Shown piece by piece: positions 32,473 through 44,495 of a stretch of 64,000 bases of DNA. Both the position numbers and the translations under genes were made by a program. Under the pieces are notes generated by a model that had not been told where the DNA came from, searched no databases, and saw only the letters and a program-made list of their open reading frames with translations. Source of the stretch: Xanthostigma xanthostigma (lineage: Eukaryota > Arthropoda > Insecta > Raphidioptera > Raphidiidae); NCBI GenBank assembly GCA_963575645.1, contig OY754468.1:9114001-9178000 (forward strand). The letters are read 5' to 3'. Within the stretch, counting starts at the first letter, position 1. Each line of letters opens with the position of its first letter.

Positions 32473-33415
32473 AAACGAACCGGCCAAGTGCGAGTCGGAC
32501 TTGCGCACCGTGGGTTCCGTACAAACTTGTAAGTATGTAAATAATTTATCCATCACGGGAATCACGTCTCGAAGATTTTTCTCGCTTTGCCGTTGGAAAA
32601 CTGTTGTCCCCATACAAATAGATTGCGGCCAGTTTACCAACTAAGTGTATAACTGCAATGAGTTCAGATGGACTAGCCAAACTGTACTATATACCTTGGC
32701 TATATCTGATAGCCTAGCGGTCGTACCGTGCCGTATGCGAGAGTTCTCATAATTCTATTTTAATAAATGTTCGAGTATACTGCTGTATAAACGCACCATT
32801 AGCGGACGATTGTTTTGTATTAACTGTGTACGTGCGTTGCACATTGTTCCGGTTTGTGTATGTATAGTATAAAACAGGGGTTGGAAACTTGCGGCTCGCG
32901 AGCCGCATGCGGTTTTTTTTATGTAAAGTTGCGGCTCTCCAGTTCCGTACGCAAAAAATAATTATTTTATATTATAAACCCTTAAAAATCGTCCAATCGA
33001 TCCAAAATTGAGTACCATGTCTATCTCTCAGCTATTTCCACTCGTGTCTCACCTGCACCGCCCCCGTCGCGACGTGTCGTCCTCGGATGTATATTTTATA
33101 CCTATATAAGCAAATATTGTAATACTGAAACGAAAATGTTTTCTCTTTAAAAACTGATAAATTTTGTAAATTGTAACTTTTGGCTCTTCCGTCTCAAAAG
33201 GTTGCCGACCCCTGGTTTAGAATGTATTGTGTATTTAAAAAATGGTTTTTTGTTATTTGCTGTTATAGCGGCAATAGAAATACACAGTGTGTGAAAAATT
33301 CAACTCGCTCCCTATTACGGTTCATAGGATACAGTCCGCTAACAGACGGACGGACGGACAGCGGAGGCTTAGTAATAGGGTCCCGTTGGACACCCTTCGG
33401 GTACGGAACCCTAAA
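32473..33415 (+). repeat. Lepidopteran 'ggccaagtgcgagtcgga' repeat, interrupted
   Basis: The head 'ccggccaagtgcgagtcgga' and 'ccgtgggttccgta' (32478-32522) and the rest 'ttgctgttatagcggcaata' to 'gggtacggaaccctaaa' (33251-33415) together form a repeat that is extremely common in Lepidoptera. Here about 720 bp of foreign sequence, including a hAT MITE, separates the two parts. Confidence 0.75.
32875..33214. mobile_element. hAT MITE, 340 bp
   Basis: Starts CAGGGGTTGGAAACTTGCGG and ends GGTTGCCGACCCCTG. Flanks gtataaaa (32867-32874) and gtttagaa (33215-33222) agree at 6 of 8 positions, fitting an aged 8-bp hAT duplication. Subterminal 'gcggctcgcgagccgc' is a perfect palindrome. Non-coding. Confidence 0.8.
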
Positions 33416-33440
33416 GAAGAAGCGTAACCATGTACAGAAA

Positions 33441-34031
33441 TCATATATATTAATACGCTAAGGTTAAGAATGTTTGCCTCCCTTTTTAGAAAAAACCTCA
33501 CAATTTCTCCACATAAATTATATAATATCATTTTACAGATAATTGCTTGCTCTACTGACATCGACAACTAAAAAATTTATTATTGCTTTTGTTTTTGTAA
33601 ATTAAAATACAGCAACGCTGAACAACGTCTGCCATCTGACGGCTTTAATTTTGAAACAACAACACTTCGATCTGTCATCTGACCTTCATATTGTAATACA
33701 ACAGACACAATACTGCATACTGCCATCTGACGGCTTTAATTTTGAAACAGCGAGCAACGCTGAACAACGTCACAGCAATGCTGCATGATGCCATCTGACG
33801 GCTTAGCTCAACGCTTTTGCTACTTGCGCCTCTATATGACAATTTTAGTAAAATATTTTCTTCGATCTGTCATCTGAGCTTCATATTGTAATACAACAAA
33901 AAGAAGAACGTTATAAGCAGTGTGCAAAATTAGAAACGAATAGGTACCTGCAATCATATTTAAAAAATAATTTTGTAAAGTGATAATTATTATACTTATT
34001 TAGTGCGAATAATTCGCACAGGTCACACTAG
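33441..34031 (+). mobile_element. Non-autonomous Helitron, third family (copy 1)
   Basis: It starts TC after A and ends in CTAG before T. Just upstream of the end is the hairpin GTGCGAA-TAA-TTCGCAC, then AGGTCACA, then CTAG: the textbook Helitron 3' end. Its sister at 37050 is nearly identical over 580 bp. The interior repeats 'gccatctgacggct' three times. Non-coding. Confidence 0.8.
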
Positions 34032-34038
34032 TATTATA

Positions 34039-34152
34039 TTATTCAAGTTGAGTCATCCAAGTGTGTAGACTTTCACGACCGACTTTTTTCCAAATCTTCT
34101 TGAATGTGTCAACATTAGTAATGTTAATTGCAGATCCTGAATCACTCGTCAT
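34039..34152 (-). CDS. Short open frame with homologue at 14841-14930
   Basis: 37 codons from ATG to TAA on the minus strand, ending just beside the Helitron. It contains DTFKKIWKKVGRESLHTWM. A related stretch is encoded at 14841-14930. I cannot name the family. It may be the edge of a transposon protein or an exon. Upstream on the same strand lies a 61-codon frame (34167-34352) with a hydrophobic, signal-like start (TPVVVFFSCLLFYFL); a link between the two is unproven. Confidence 0.25.
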   Translation of the reverse strand: MTSDSGSAINITNVDTFKKIWKKVGRESLHTWMTQLE

Positions 34153-34463
34153 GTCGTAATTATTTATTATTTTGCGCAAAATTCGAGCACGTGCAATATT
34201 GCAAGGACAACGATATAATACTTACTTGTTTCGTGAGTATATAGATCTACGTTTGGTGAGTTGTGGTTTTGTCCCGGACACAAAAAATAAAACAACAGAC
34301 ACGAAAAAAAAACCACAACAGGTGTGCGCATTGTAACTGAAGATATATGCAACTACAGTAAGTACTGCACATAATTTATAAAGTTTGTTCATTTTAAACT
34401 GATTCTTGCTTCGTTATAAAGATAATAAAACGGAATTATGAGATTGAGAAACTTTGGATTAAT

Positions 34464-34968
34464 GGACCCCACGCAAGCCTTATGGGATTTGGTTCTCGGT
34501 TAAATTGATCGAAAATGGTTTTATTTTATAGTTTCAAGGTCACTAGGAAAAAGTGTACATGCCATAGCCTAAAAACCAATAGATTTTCAGCTACAGATAT
34601 GTTTAGCGAGATTTTAGATATAGGGATATCCATTGAATTCACAAACATATTACATGTTCACTAATGTGCTTTTTTTAGAAATAGAAAATACCTAGTCGAA
34701 AACTGGCAATGTTGTAAGGTGTCATCCTGTATAAAATAATAATGTCATATTTGGATTCAGTGTACTCGAAAACATATTCCTAGAGGTTAGGATTTTTTAA
34801 GATTGTGAATTCAATGGATATCCCTGTATCTAAAATCTCGCTAAACATATATGTAGCTAAAAATCTATTGGTTTTTAGGCTATGCGCTCATGGGCACTAT
34901 TTCCTAGTGACCATATTCGATCAATTTAATATATATTGTGATCGAAAACCAAATTTTGTGCAGGGTCC
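34464..34968. mobile_element. GGACCC-ended foldback element (copy 2)
   Basis: Termini GGACCCCACGCAAGCC and 'ttttgtgcagggtcc' enclose two inverted arms of about 190 bp and a centre of about 120 bp. The centre lies in the opposite orientation to copy 1 at 15488, as allowed for a symmetric element. Non-coding. Confidence 0.8.
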
Positions 34969-35084
34969 TTTCAAGACCATGAATCACAATCGAAATCCAT
35001 TTTAAAAGCTTTCACTGTTTGGGAAACAAGTGACTCCTGCAACCCTACATTCATTCAAAAAGGCATTTTTTTTCCATCTGATTA

Positions 35085-35830
35085 TTAAAATAAATAGAAT
35101 AATATGTAAGCGGTTATGAAAAGTATACCATTATTATATAAAAAACAACGTTACAGCACCTAGACCTTATAAATCATTATTTAGAAGATATTTTTTATTT
35201 ACTGCTCCCTTTTTGTTTAATATATTACCTGTTCATATTAAAAATTGTAACAATAAAAATATATTTAGTTCCTTACTCAAAACTTGGCTCTTGAACCAAG
35301 CAAATGTCGAAAATTTATTTTGTATTTGTCAGTAAAAGGTATATAATGTGCTTTAGTTTTTCTTTTGACATTACATCTATATTTTTTTTCTATTCAAATG
35401 TTTTGTGTCCAGGGTTATTCAACCCACTTAACCCACTTTGATTAAAATGTCCACATCATCTCTTTTTTTCTTAATGGTTCCTTCAGCACAGGTTTTCCTT
35501 GGAAGGAACCTATATACTTTCATTTATGTGTATTTTGTTTGTTTTAAATAACTGTATTTTCATGGAAGTAATACATTATTATTATTATTATATATCTCTT
35601 TTGCGCATGCGCATATTTTCCCCAAAAGCAATGGGGTTCTTCACATTTTCATATCAAACATCCTTAAAAAGTTTGGTTTCAATCCGTTCATCCGTTTGAC
35701 CTATCGTGTTCACAGACTAACAGACGCACAGACTTTTTCCAAAAATGGACTCGGGGGACCTCAAAACGAAAGAATATTGTAAAATTTTTAAAAATAAATT
35801 ATTACCAATTTAGTATTATTCCATAATTAT
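35085..35830 (-). repeat. ~650-bp repeat family (copy 2), split by a LINE
   Basis: 35085-35150 and 35590-35830 belong to one copy; between them lies a LINE 3' fragment. The copy is truncated at its right end near 35830. Confidence 0.65.
35151..35590 (+). mobile_element. LINE 3' fragment with ATT tail
   Basis: The first 180 bp encode the end of a LINE ORF2 in one frame (RPYKSLFRRYFLFTAPFLFN, then LPVHIKN and SSLLKTWLLNQ, stop at about 35333). Such endings are typical of CR1/Daphne-type LINEs. A 3' untranslated region and an ATT repeat (35576-35591) follow. It is inserted in the repeat family copy. 5'-truncated, hence dead. Confidence 0.65.
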
Positions 35831-36599
35831 GATGTTGGTGTCGCAGAAGAAGTATTCACTTCAATAAATACGTCAGTTCATAATGATCCTAAGTTACATC
35901 TATGCCGAGAGGTGATACAATATACCTACAGTGTTTGCCGGATACATTCCAGCCAGACCGTTGTTAATTCCGTAATTGCATTTCTTTCTGTTCCAGCGTC
36001 GACATTATTAGGAAGCAATTGTTTCCTCGGTCGGCTCGGGCTGCTTGATTATTACAGCGATTATCTTACAGGTAAATAGTAACCCTTTTGTCGGGTTATA
36101 TGCACTGAAAATTATTTTTATTGTCTCAAAACATTCACCGAAATAAATTTGCAGATAAGAAACTCTTGTAAAATTTTTATTCGCTTCAAAATGTTGACCA
36201 GATACCAAAAAAATTGTTTTTATACTTATAGTAAATTTTTGTCGGAGGTTTTCGAAATTTTTAAAATTTACTTTTATGTTGTCTGCATTTTTCTAATATA
36301 ATATTATGGTCGACTATAATGAAAGATTCAGTGCTGTGCTAAATTCGTAATAATCGTGTTTGTATTTTTATAATTTGATTAATTATATTTGTGTATATGT
36401 TTCTACATAGTATATAGGCACAATGCATATACAATATTAACAAAAGTTACATAAAATCATCCAGTATAGTGTAATCAGTAGAAACATTTAAAACGAACGC
36501 AATCGAATCAATCTAAGGAATGTATTTAGGGGTTTATAAAGAAAAGAGCATTGAACTATCATCTTAATTTAATTCACGGGCGTGGAAAAAATCTACAAA
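35831..36599. other. No gene recognised
   Basis: Minus frame 36008-36208 has no motif. No inverted repeats seen. Confidence 0.35.
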
Positions 36600-37049
36600 G
36601 AGGTATTGCGTTATTGGACGATGGGAAGATAAATTCATGGGGGGGGGGGGGGGTATATTAAGGAAATGGATACAGGAACTGGACTTATCAGAGCTAACGG
36701 AGAAGACGAATATATACAGCAACTTTAAAAACAATTCAAGCAATTGAAGAAAATATGTATATGAAAATAATGTAGGATATCGATTACATGAACACAGTAA
36801 GCATGTACAGACAGCTTATATATAGAAAACAAGGAGCTAAATATGTTTTTAAATTTAGTAGAGAAAAAAGAAGACAAATAGCCAATTTCAGACTAGGTAC
36901 ATGGATGAGGGACACAGGATATGCGTTTTTTGTGGTGATATGGAGTCAGGTAAACATCTGCTGTTTGAGTGTGCAGGACTAGAAAATAGTAGGCGCGAGC
37001 TAGTACCTGAAATAGAACGCAATAGTCTTGCTGAAGCTTTAGACGAAAT
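36600..37049 (+). pseudogene. LINE ORF2 C-terminal relic with Cys-His motif
   Basis: Frames broken by shifts show RRQIANFRLGTWMRDTG (about 36871) and then, in another frame, CVFCGDMESGKHLLFEC (about 36921-36971) followed by AGLENSRRELVPEIERN. The C-x2-C-x7-H-x4-C pattern is the zinc-binding end of ORF2 in several LINE clades such as R1, I and Loa. A 15-base G run at 36639-36653 lies inside. The reverse transcriptase part is gone. The frame ends where the Helitron at 37050 begins. Confidence 0.6.
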
Positions 37050-37629
37050 CATATATAATAATTAATAATGTTTGCCACCCTTTTTAGAAAAAACCTCACA
37101 ATTTCTCTACATAAATTATATGTCATTTTACAGATAATTGCTTGCTCTACTGACATCGACAACTAAAAAATTTATTATTGCTTTTGTTTTTGTAAATTAA
37201 TTAAAATACAGCAACGCTGAACAACGTCTGCCATCTGACGGCTTTAATTTTGAAACAACGTCAACACTTCGATCTGTCATCTGACCTTCATATTGTAATA
37301 AACAGACACAATACTGCATACTGCCATCTGGCGGCTTTAATTTTGAAACAGCGAGCAACGCTGAACAACGTCACAGCAATGTTGCATGATGCCATCTGAC
37401 GGCTTAGCTCAACGCTTTTGCTACTTGCGCCTCTATATGACAATTTTAATAAAATATTCTTCGATCTGTCATCTGAGCTTCATATTGTAATACAACAAAA
37501 AGAAGAATAGTGTGCAAAATTAGAAACGAATTGAATACCTGCAATCATATTTAAAAAATAATTTTGTAAAGTGATAATTATTAATTATTATACTTATTTA
37601 GTGCGAATAATTCGCACAGATCACACTAG
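37050..37629 (+). mobile_element. Non-autonomous Helitron, third family (copy 2)
   Basis: TC at 37050 after A, CTAG at 37626-37629 before T, and the same 3' hairpin as copy 1 at 33441. The two copies are roughly 95% identical by eye and lie 3.6 kb apart in the same orientation. Small indels distinguish them. Non-coding. Confidence 0.8.
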
Positions 37630-38090
37630 TTTCTATTAAAACAGCCGACTTTATTTCAAGATTTTTATCGAACAGAAAAACTAAACTTAACTAATCAATA
37701 ACTATTAGAAGGTAAATATGATTGTACTGTAATAATACATAATCTCAAATAATTGATTTTATTAATTGTAAAAAATAAACATTTGAAAGTGTGTGTTTGT
37801 AAGCCGAAAGGTATGCAATAAAGAATTCTTAAGTAAGTAAGTAAGTATTTAGGGGTTGAATAAAATTGAAAATTGGATAATTCTCGGGGTCGTTTCAAAT
37901 CCGAAATTAATGCCGTTATGAAGTTAGTACCAAATACCAATTAAAATGTAGTTTTATAATTTTAATAGCAAAAATATCTGTACGTAGCGATTAATTTGTA
38001 ACTAATGTTTTTTTTTCTCTTTGTAATGTAACGCATTGGGCTCAGCAATAAATGGTTATTCTATTCTATTCTATTATTTTGTCGGAAGGG
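37630..38090. repeat. Two LINE-type 3' tails
   Basis: 'gtatgcaataaagaattctt' followed by (AAGT)n at 37829-37851, and 'ctcagcaataaatggttatt' followed by (CTATT)n at 38060-38076, look like 3' ends of two non-LTR insertions. Their bodies cannot be assigned. Confidence 0.45.
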
Positions 38091-38823
38091 TTTCGCATTG
38101 CGACCAGTGTTTTATTTATCATTAATAATTATTTATTGACAGCGTTCAGATGGCTAGAGGAAAATCAGCTGGCAATGATACATATTTTATGATATATTGT
38201 GTATTGTGTTTGTACGTTGCAATTAAATTATATTATTAACATATGTAGTGTTGAAATCGAGAATAATTGGTGGGACTAGGGTCAGTGTCTACTGGATTAC
38301 AATGTATTTAATGATCATGAAAAAATATTACATTAAAACTGATAGAGGTTATTCATAACATATTCGTACACAATAGTATATTGTGCGACTAGTGAGAGAA
38401 GGAAAAGATTCCATGAGCGTGAAATTTGCCGCACGATAGTAGCGAGTGCGGTAACACGCGAGTGGAATATTCTTCTTCGGTCAATGGTCGCACATAATAT
38501 TTTATTCAACTAGCACGAGCCTTATATAATCGGAGCCCTGATAAAAGAAGGAAAAAATATAATAAATCACTTCATTGATTGACGTACCCACCGCCCTCGA
38601 TGCACACAAGATGGCCCTGACTTTCGCTGAATTGCGATGCTGTTTTCATATATACAAATCGCTACCGCGTTCCTATTGGCCAAGAAACTGTGCAGTAATA
38701 TATTAACGTACAGTTTCGGCTCATTATTCACACTGTACGCGTCAACATGAAGTAATTTATTATTTCTCCCGAATTTAGCAGGGCCCCGAACTTATATATT
38801 ACTCACGCCTGTTGAATAATAGT
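38091..38823. other. No gene recognised
   Basis: Mixed repeats of unknown identity; no frame or terminal structure supported. Confidence 0.35.
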
Positions 38824-39322
38824 ATATTACACTACAAGGGCCGAAAGTGTGATATTTTTATGCTCTGCGCACATTGGTGCGTGTAATCCTACCAGGGAGT
38901 AAATGTTAGTTATTATGAATTTTCATGCGAAAACAACTATGTTTGTAAATAATAACGATAGTGCGCAGTAACCATAGTAATACTGTACAATTAAAAGTAT
39001 TTAAGATTGATATGATTTTTACATTACCAGTGTTGTAAGTATCTATAAAAGTTAGTTTTTATTTATTTATTAAACGTATTTATCCTTGATAGATCAGTAC
39101 TTTCTGCTTTTACGAAATCGTCTTCCATGATGCGAAATCAATAAAATACGGGATAGAAGTCTATAAACGCGATAATAACTTGAACTAACTTCAAAATAAC
39201 ACATAGCACAACATAAACGTAGGTAGTTTACAGACGAAGTGACGTCACGCCGGAATCCAACATGGCGAACAGCGTTTTTGTTTTTGAAGAACAGATTAAA
39301 AAATACAGTTCTTAAAATTGAA
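38824..39322. repeat. Composite of two repeat families seen elsewhere
   Basis: 38824-38920 shares blocks with 6567-6960. 38930-39322 is the sister of 16740-17130, including 'cttcaaaataacacatagca' and 'acatggcgaacagcg'. Confidence 0.6.
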
Positions 39323-39404
39323 TTATAAAATTTATAGCGTATTATTAGGAAAAAAATCAACATTTTTCATTTGCTGTAACAAAATCTATCAAGAATATAT
39401 ATTA

Positions 39405-39745
39405 CTAGCGGTCCCGCCCGGTTTCACTCGGGTGCAAAAGAACGAATGAGGGGGGAGACACGCACATTCAATTTAGTTTATCGAGATGAATGTTGGGTCC
39501 AAATTTCATGCTGATCGGAGTTACCGTTCAAAAGTTTTTGTCGGACGGACAAACTTTGAGTTATATTTTGCAACATTTTTTATTGATGCTCCATTCTTAT
39601 TGGTCGTAGCGTGATATTATATAACCTATAGCCTTCCTCAATAAATGGACTATACAACAAGAATTTTTTTTTCAATTCGAACCAGTAGTTCCTGAGATTA
39701 ACCAAACAAACAAACAAACTCTTCAGCTTTATATATAAGTATAGA
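39405..39745 (-). mobile_element. LEP1-like Helitron without tRNA insert (copy A4)
   Basis: CTAG at 39405-39408 and TC at 39745 (minus strand). It has the uninterrupted site 'gtccgacaaaaacttttgaa', that is, the empty form of the tRNA-insert site. Confidence 0.8.
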
Positions 39746-40218
39746 TAAGATTTTTTATTAAATGGTGCAAAATACCCTATTTTAGGCGACCGACTGATGA
39801 CCAGTGCTAGCTGCTTTTTTGCTTCGTGTTGTGCAGGTCGTGCAGGTTTATGCTTTACAAGTGTGAGCGTTCTTTTACATCTTAAACGAAATTCACGAAT
39901 ATACCTTATATATTATGCGTAAGCGACAAATTATTATGTAGGTACTTATTACTTACGTACCTACATCTTGCATACATTAAATATGGATACAATTATAGCT
40001 TGCAGCTGATTTACACCTCTTCTAACTCGTTATGAAATTTCTAACAATTAATCTTGTACACAGTTTTAATGTATTGTTGATATTGGCAGGTCAGCCGGTC
40101 GATTAACACTCTACAAGGGGCACGCCCACATCAATATAGTGGTACAATATTACATAGCATTTCGTTTTCAGTGTATAAAAGAAATCGAAAAAGTACTCTT
40201 CAAAATAATCATGTAAAC
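39746..40218. other. No feature recognised
   Basis: No supported gene or repeat boundary. Confidence 0.35.
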
Positions 40219-40299
40219 CAGGGGTCGGCAACCCGCGACCCGAGACTGTTTTATAATTAAAAGTCTTATATACCTACCTACATAAATATATTAATTAAA

Positions 40300-40509
40300 T
40301 TAATTTTAACAAATCCTTTTTCTTGTGCTATTGAGGATGTACCCAGTCATTTACAAATGAACGTGATTGATCTCCAATCTACTGATACTCTCAAAAACTC
40401 TTTCTTTGAAATCAAAGATCTTGTAAAATTTTATGTCAGTTTGCCATCTAATTGTGCCGAATTGAAAAGGTTTGCTCTGCAATTAATTACAACTTTTGGT
40501 AGTACTTAC
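40300..40509 (+). pseudogene. hAT transposase C-terminal fragment (ZBED5/FAM200-like)
   Basis: One frame reads NPFSCAIEDVPSHLQMNVID, then LQSTDTLKNSF, then LPSNCAELKRFALQLITTFGSTY. This matches the layout of the dimerisation region of hAT transposases of the ZBED5/FAM200/GTF2IRD2 type: NPF, then 'DVP.LQ..LIDLQ.D..L', then 'FGSTY.CE'. The MITE is inserted directly after FGSTY. A second copy of the first half lies at 41072-41204 and ends at a TGA. Only a fragment remains; the catalytic residues upstream are lost. Confidence 0.7.
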
Positions 40510-41021
40510 TAGTGATGTGCCGGATCGTTAAAAATGTATATCCGCGGATACGGATCTGAATACAGATTTTTGGTTTCAAGATCCGCGGATACGGATACGG
40601 ATCTTAACTTTCTTAGAGTACGCGGCGGTAAATATTACACATCGACCTTTAGAAAGAGACTATCTGTTATGGGAAAAAGTTATTGACCTCTTTAAGAGTT
40701 AACTCTCATAACAGATTGTCTCTTTCCAAAGATCGATGTGCAATATCTCATTATAGTTGATTTAGTACCTTTGAGTTATGGTACTCACTACGATAAATGT
40801 TTGCAATATAAAGGTGCCAAATACGATTTCAAAAAATAAAAAATAATCTGAAAGGTTTTCATTATTATCTAATCACTTATATATAAAATATCATCTATGA
40901 ATTGAAAATTAATAAGGTAAAAGATCCGTAAAAGCTCCGCCAAAAACTAACGGATACGAATACGGACTTTCTTCTCCCTGGATATCCGCGGATACGGATA
41001 CGGATATCCGACACATCACTA
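40510..41021. mobile_element. hAT-type MITE, 512 bp, with GGATACGGAT repeats
   Basis: Termini TAGTGATGTGCCGGAT and ATATCCGACACATCACTA. Flanks gtacttac (40502-40509) and atacctac (41022-41029) agree at 6 of 8 positions. Subterminal 'ccgcggatacggatacggat' words occur at both ends in inverse orientation, and an inner pair (about 40645 and 40730) is inverted too. Confidence 0.75.
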
Positions 41022-41204
41022 ATACCTACCTACATAAATATATTAATTAAATTAATTTTAACAATTCCTTTTTCTTGTGATATTGAGGATGTACCCAGTC
41101 ATTTACAAATGAACGTGATTGATCTCCAATCTAATGATACTCTCAAAAACTCTTTCTTTGAAATCAAAGATCTTGTTAAATTTTATGTCAGTTGCATAGC
41201 GTGA

Positions 41205-44109
41205 TGCACTTTGCCCTAGAGCTTATGATCGCTTACTAATGCTAAAATGTAATGTTTTGTAAGGGTAGGTGGCATATGACCACGGCTATCCTCAGATGAA
41301 AATATTTTCTTGTTTCATACTTTTCGGTAGTCGGGTTTTAGTTTTTGAACTTATTTTTATTTATTTTGAGGTACGGAATCCTAAAAATTATGAATTTGTT
41401 GAGTTTATAAAAATCTTGTTGACTATTTCCGTAAATCTGGTAGAATTTGTTCAAAGCTATTAGTTCAGATATTTCTGCGCTGTAGTCATTTACATTAGAT
41501 TTTGTAGAATTTTCCGAAAATACAAAATAAATCTATCGCACCCAGGTGACACCGGGACGGATCTAAGTAACTAAAAAACACACTATTTACGTTGAACGAT
41601 ATCCTCTTTTTTTCAAGTAGGTATATATTAATATTTAATCTGATCTAAAAGATTTTATACACTAACGTTGAAATTGACATGTTGGTAAACAAAAATAAAT
41701 GCCGAACTAATACTAATAACTTTTTATAAATGCCTTTGATTAAATTTCTTTTACATTAGCCAAAAGGGATTTTAATTGTTTGTACGACAGTTTGACAGAA
41801 ATTTCGATATGTGTAGGTACATTTAAAGTAGATAAAATCAATAACTGATTTTATTTAATTTGGTGACATTACAACTGCTAATGTTAAATTGTGAAGGCTA
41901 AGCGTTTTGACGAGTTACTAGCCTCCAGGGTATTTTTTATATCTACTAAACAAGTCACTGAAAAGTCTGAACGGATTTAAAAATTATCGCAAAAAATTTT
42001 GTTATAATAAAAGGATTATAATACTATTTATATTAAAATAGAACAACTACATATGTGAAGGCGTTAAACGAAGAAAATGAAAAAAATCTGAAATAAAGTT
42101 TTTTAATAGATTTTTTTATGACAAAATTTTCTGTACAAAATTCAAAATCAGTAGGAGATTTATAAAGTTAAAAATTAAAAAAAACTTACATGTAGTCTTA
42201 TGGAAAATATGTCAAGCTAGCATGCAAACGGTACATTTTAATTTTTTGCAAATAACCAAATAATGTCAGCAGTTCCGAAAATTAACTATGTAAAGCATCG
42301 ATGTCTTACGCATATTTTAATATTTTTTCCAATTTAATTAGGACACTTTTAATCAATAAAAAACATAATTAAACCTTAGCAATTTTTTATAATGGACTTT
42401 TATTCTTGACAATTTTAACAATTTTAATTAATTTTCAGCTTTTTAATAATTTAATTTTAATTTTCATTAGGGACTTCTAATTTCTTTTTTTAATTATTTA
42501 TTGCAAAAAATATGTAAAATACTTTACATAAATTTATTTTTCCTAACCTAACTTTGTACAAAAAATTCAAAAGTTAGTCCATTAATTAAAATACTAAAAT
42601 AATTAGTTAATAATAAAAAAAATGATTTATTTATATCTTTATGACAATAATTTATTGGTATCATCGACTTATAACCTTTTGTAAAAATTTATTCTGAAAT
42701 GAAAAAGTTCCAAATTAGAATTCGACTTACTTTTGATTGGGACTGTAACGCATCTACCTCTTTAAAAATATTCTTCCAAAAAATGGCACTTTTGTGAATA
42801 ATTATCACCAGATAGAAAATGGTATGTCAATGGAAAGAGATGTATATAAATATCAGTTATTTATACCAATACCACAAGATTCAAGTACAAAGAACCGGTA
42901 GGCGTGATTCAATTATAGGCAGCCAATGAGTTGAAGCTGTCGAGAGATGACGTAATCTCCGTAGCGAGATTATTCATTTACATTAATGCACACGTTTGGG
43001 AATTTTTTCTTGTAGACAAAACTTCTGGAAAGTTCTTAACAATGTTTAAACTTCTATATTGTTAATGGCCGTAAATGGAAGCGTGGCCTATGAAGTGAGA
43101 CAGCAAATGACTGTTTTCCTATCTCTTTGTTTATACTTGACCCGTTGTGCGCAACTGTCGCGTCTGTGGTGGGGTAATTAGTAAGTGGAATAGAGCAAGC
43201 CACCTCCCTTTTACAGCTTAGTTCCATGCGCAAATTCGCGCATCCATTCATGGACATGCGCATGAGACTCAGAGTATAATAAGTGAGACAGACGTATAAA
43301 TGTCTGCATCGTAGTGTTTAAGTCTTTCTTCCAATCTTTGCTAGCAATATAGAGGGTATTAAATATATGTGTATTATTGTCTATTTGTAAGGAAGAATCC
43401 AGCCCTGAAAAAGTGGGACGAGCTCATTGCCACTATTGAATAAAAAATAATTATGATTCTCGTTGCAGTAATAATTAAAAGAAGCATAAGTATCAAATTA
43501 AAATTGCTAAAAAAGCGGCATTAAATGAAATTGAATACTCATGTCTGACACAACTAAAAAAAGAGTATAATGACCCTGCTTTTTAAGCAAAACACTTGCA
43601 TTCAGTTGAGATAAAAAAAACAGATATTAAAATTAAAAAAAAAAAGTTCACTGACATTTGTCTGAAGGCTCATAAAGGATGCAAAGTATTCATAGATAAT
43701 AACTAATAATAATAATTATTAACAAAATACAGTAGGTACTACACAATACAATATCTATTAACTGTAGATACTTATATTAAGTTCGGTATAATACCATGAG
43801 TTTGTACAACGCTGGCCAAATTATAAAAGATACACTTTCCGCTCGGTGTTTTACTGGGTAACATTTTGGTTTAGCAACGGAACAATCAAGAACAAAACTT
43901 TCATCACCACTTTGCTATAAAACTCTAATTTAGTTCAGACATCGCGTTCTTAAGTAAAATCGAAAAGATGTAAGAACGAAGAAATTGGTTTGCGTCAATT
44001 GCTTATATATATGACGGATAGCATGTAATAAAAGTAACAAATGATATGCAGCCCTCTCGATTTGCTTTTCATTTTTGCTTACTTATCAGTGCCAATCTCA
44101 TTTTTGTAG
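41205..44109. other. 2.9 kb without a gene; one Helitron end remnant
   Basis: Mostly very AT-rich. 'cgcacccaggtgacaccggg' at about 41537 is a worn Helitron 3' end. 42890-43330 is less AT-rich and has a minus frame (43054-43263) without motif. No RNA gene seen. Confidence 0.35.
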
Positions 44110-44495
44110 TGTCTGCCATATTAGATTTACAATGACGTCACATACCTTATCATATTCCACTCGTCAAACTATTTTGTTTAATACCCATGTTAAAAAGGTT
44201 GAGAATAAAAAGGTATTCCGCCATCTTGGGGCGTCTGCCATATTCGATTTACAATGACGTCGTATAGCTTTACCGTATTCCACTCGTCAAACTCTTTCAT
44301 TTGATACCCATATCAAGAAGGTTTATGAAATAAGATAACCCGCCATCTTGGGGCGTCATCTATATTCGATTTACAATGAGTCATGTCATATAGCTTTACC
44401 GTATTTCATTCGTCAAACGCTTTCATTTGATACCCATGGTAAGAAGGTTTATAAAATAAGATAATCCGCCATCTTGGGGCTTCCGCCATATTGAT
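44110..44495. repeat. Three tandem copies of a ~122-bp unit
   Basis: 'gtctgccatatt' (44110), 'gtctgccatattcgatttac' (44233) and 'gtcatctatattcgatttac' (44355) start successive units, each ending 'ccgccatcttgggg'. Units 2 and 3 are closer to each other than to unit 1. A fourth unit begins at about 44480 and stops. Confidence 0.8.

Larger units (their letters stand above)
40219..41204 (+). mobile_element. Decayed hAT transposon with duplicated transposase segment
   Basis: The left end CAGGGGTCGGCAACCCGCGA is a classic hAT terminus. Two direct copies of a coding segment follow (40258-40509 and 41025-41204), separated by a 512-bp MITE. The right terminus was not found. Confidence 0.65.

Noticed and set aside
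34167-34352. 61-codon frame with a hydrophobic signal-like start
   Set aside because: Looks like a secreted peptide at first sight, but no homologue, no splice context and no codon evidence; kept only as a note beside the 34039 frame.
40540-41010. Repeated 'ggatacggat' words resembling a repeat array such as CRISPR
   Set aside because: Repeats are inverted between ends, without regular spacers, and lie inside a hAT-type MITE in a eukaryotic genome.
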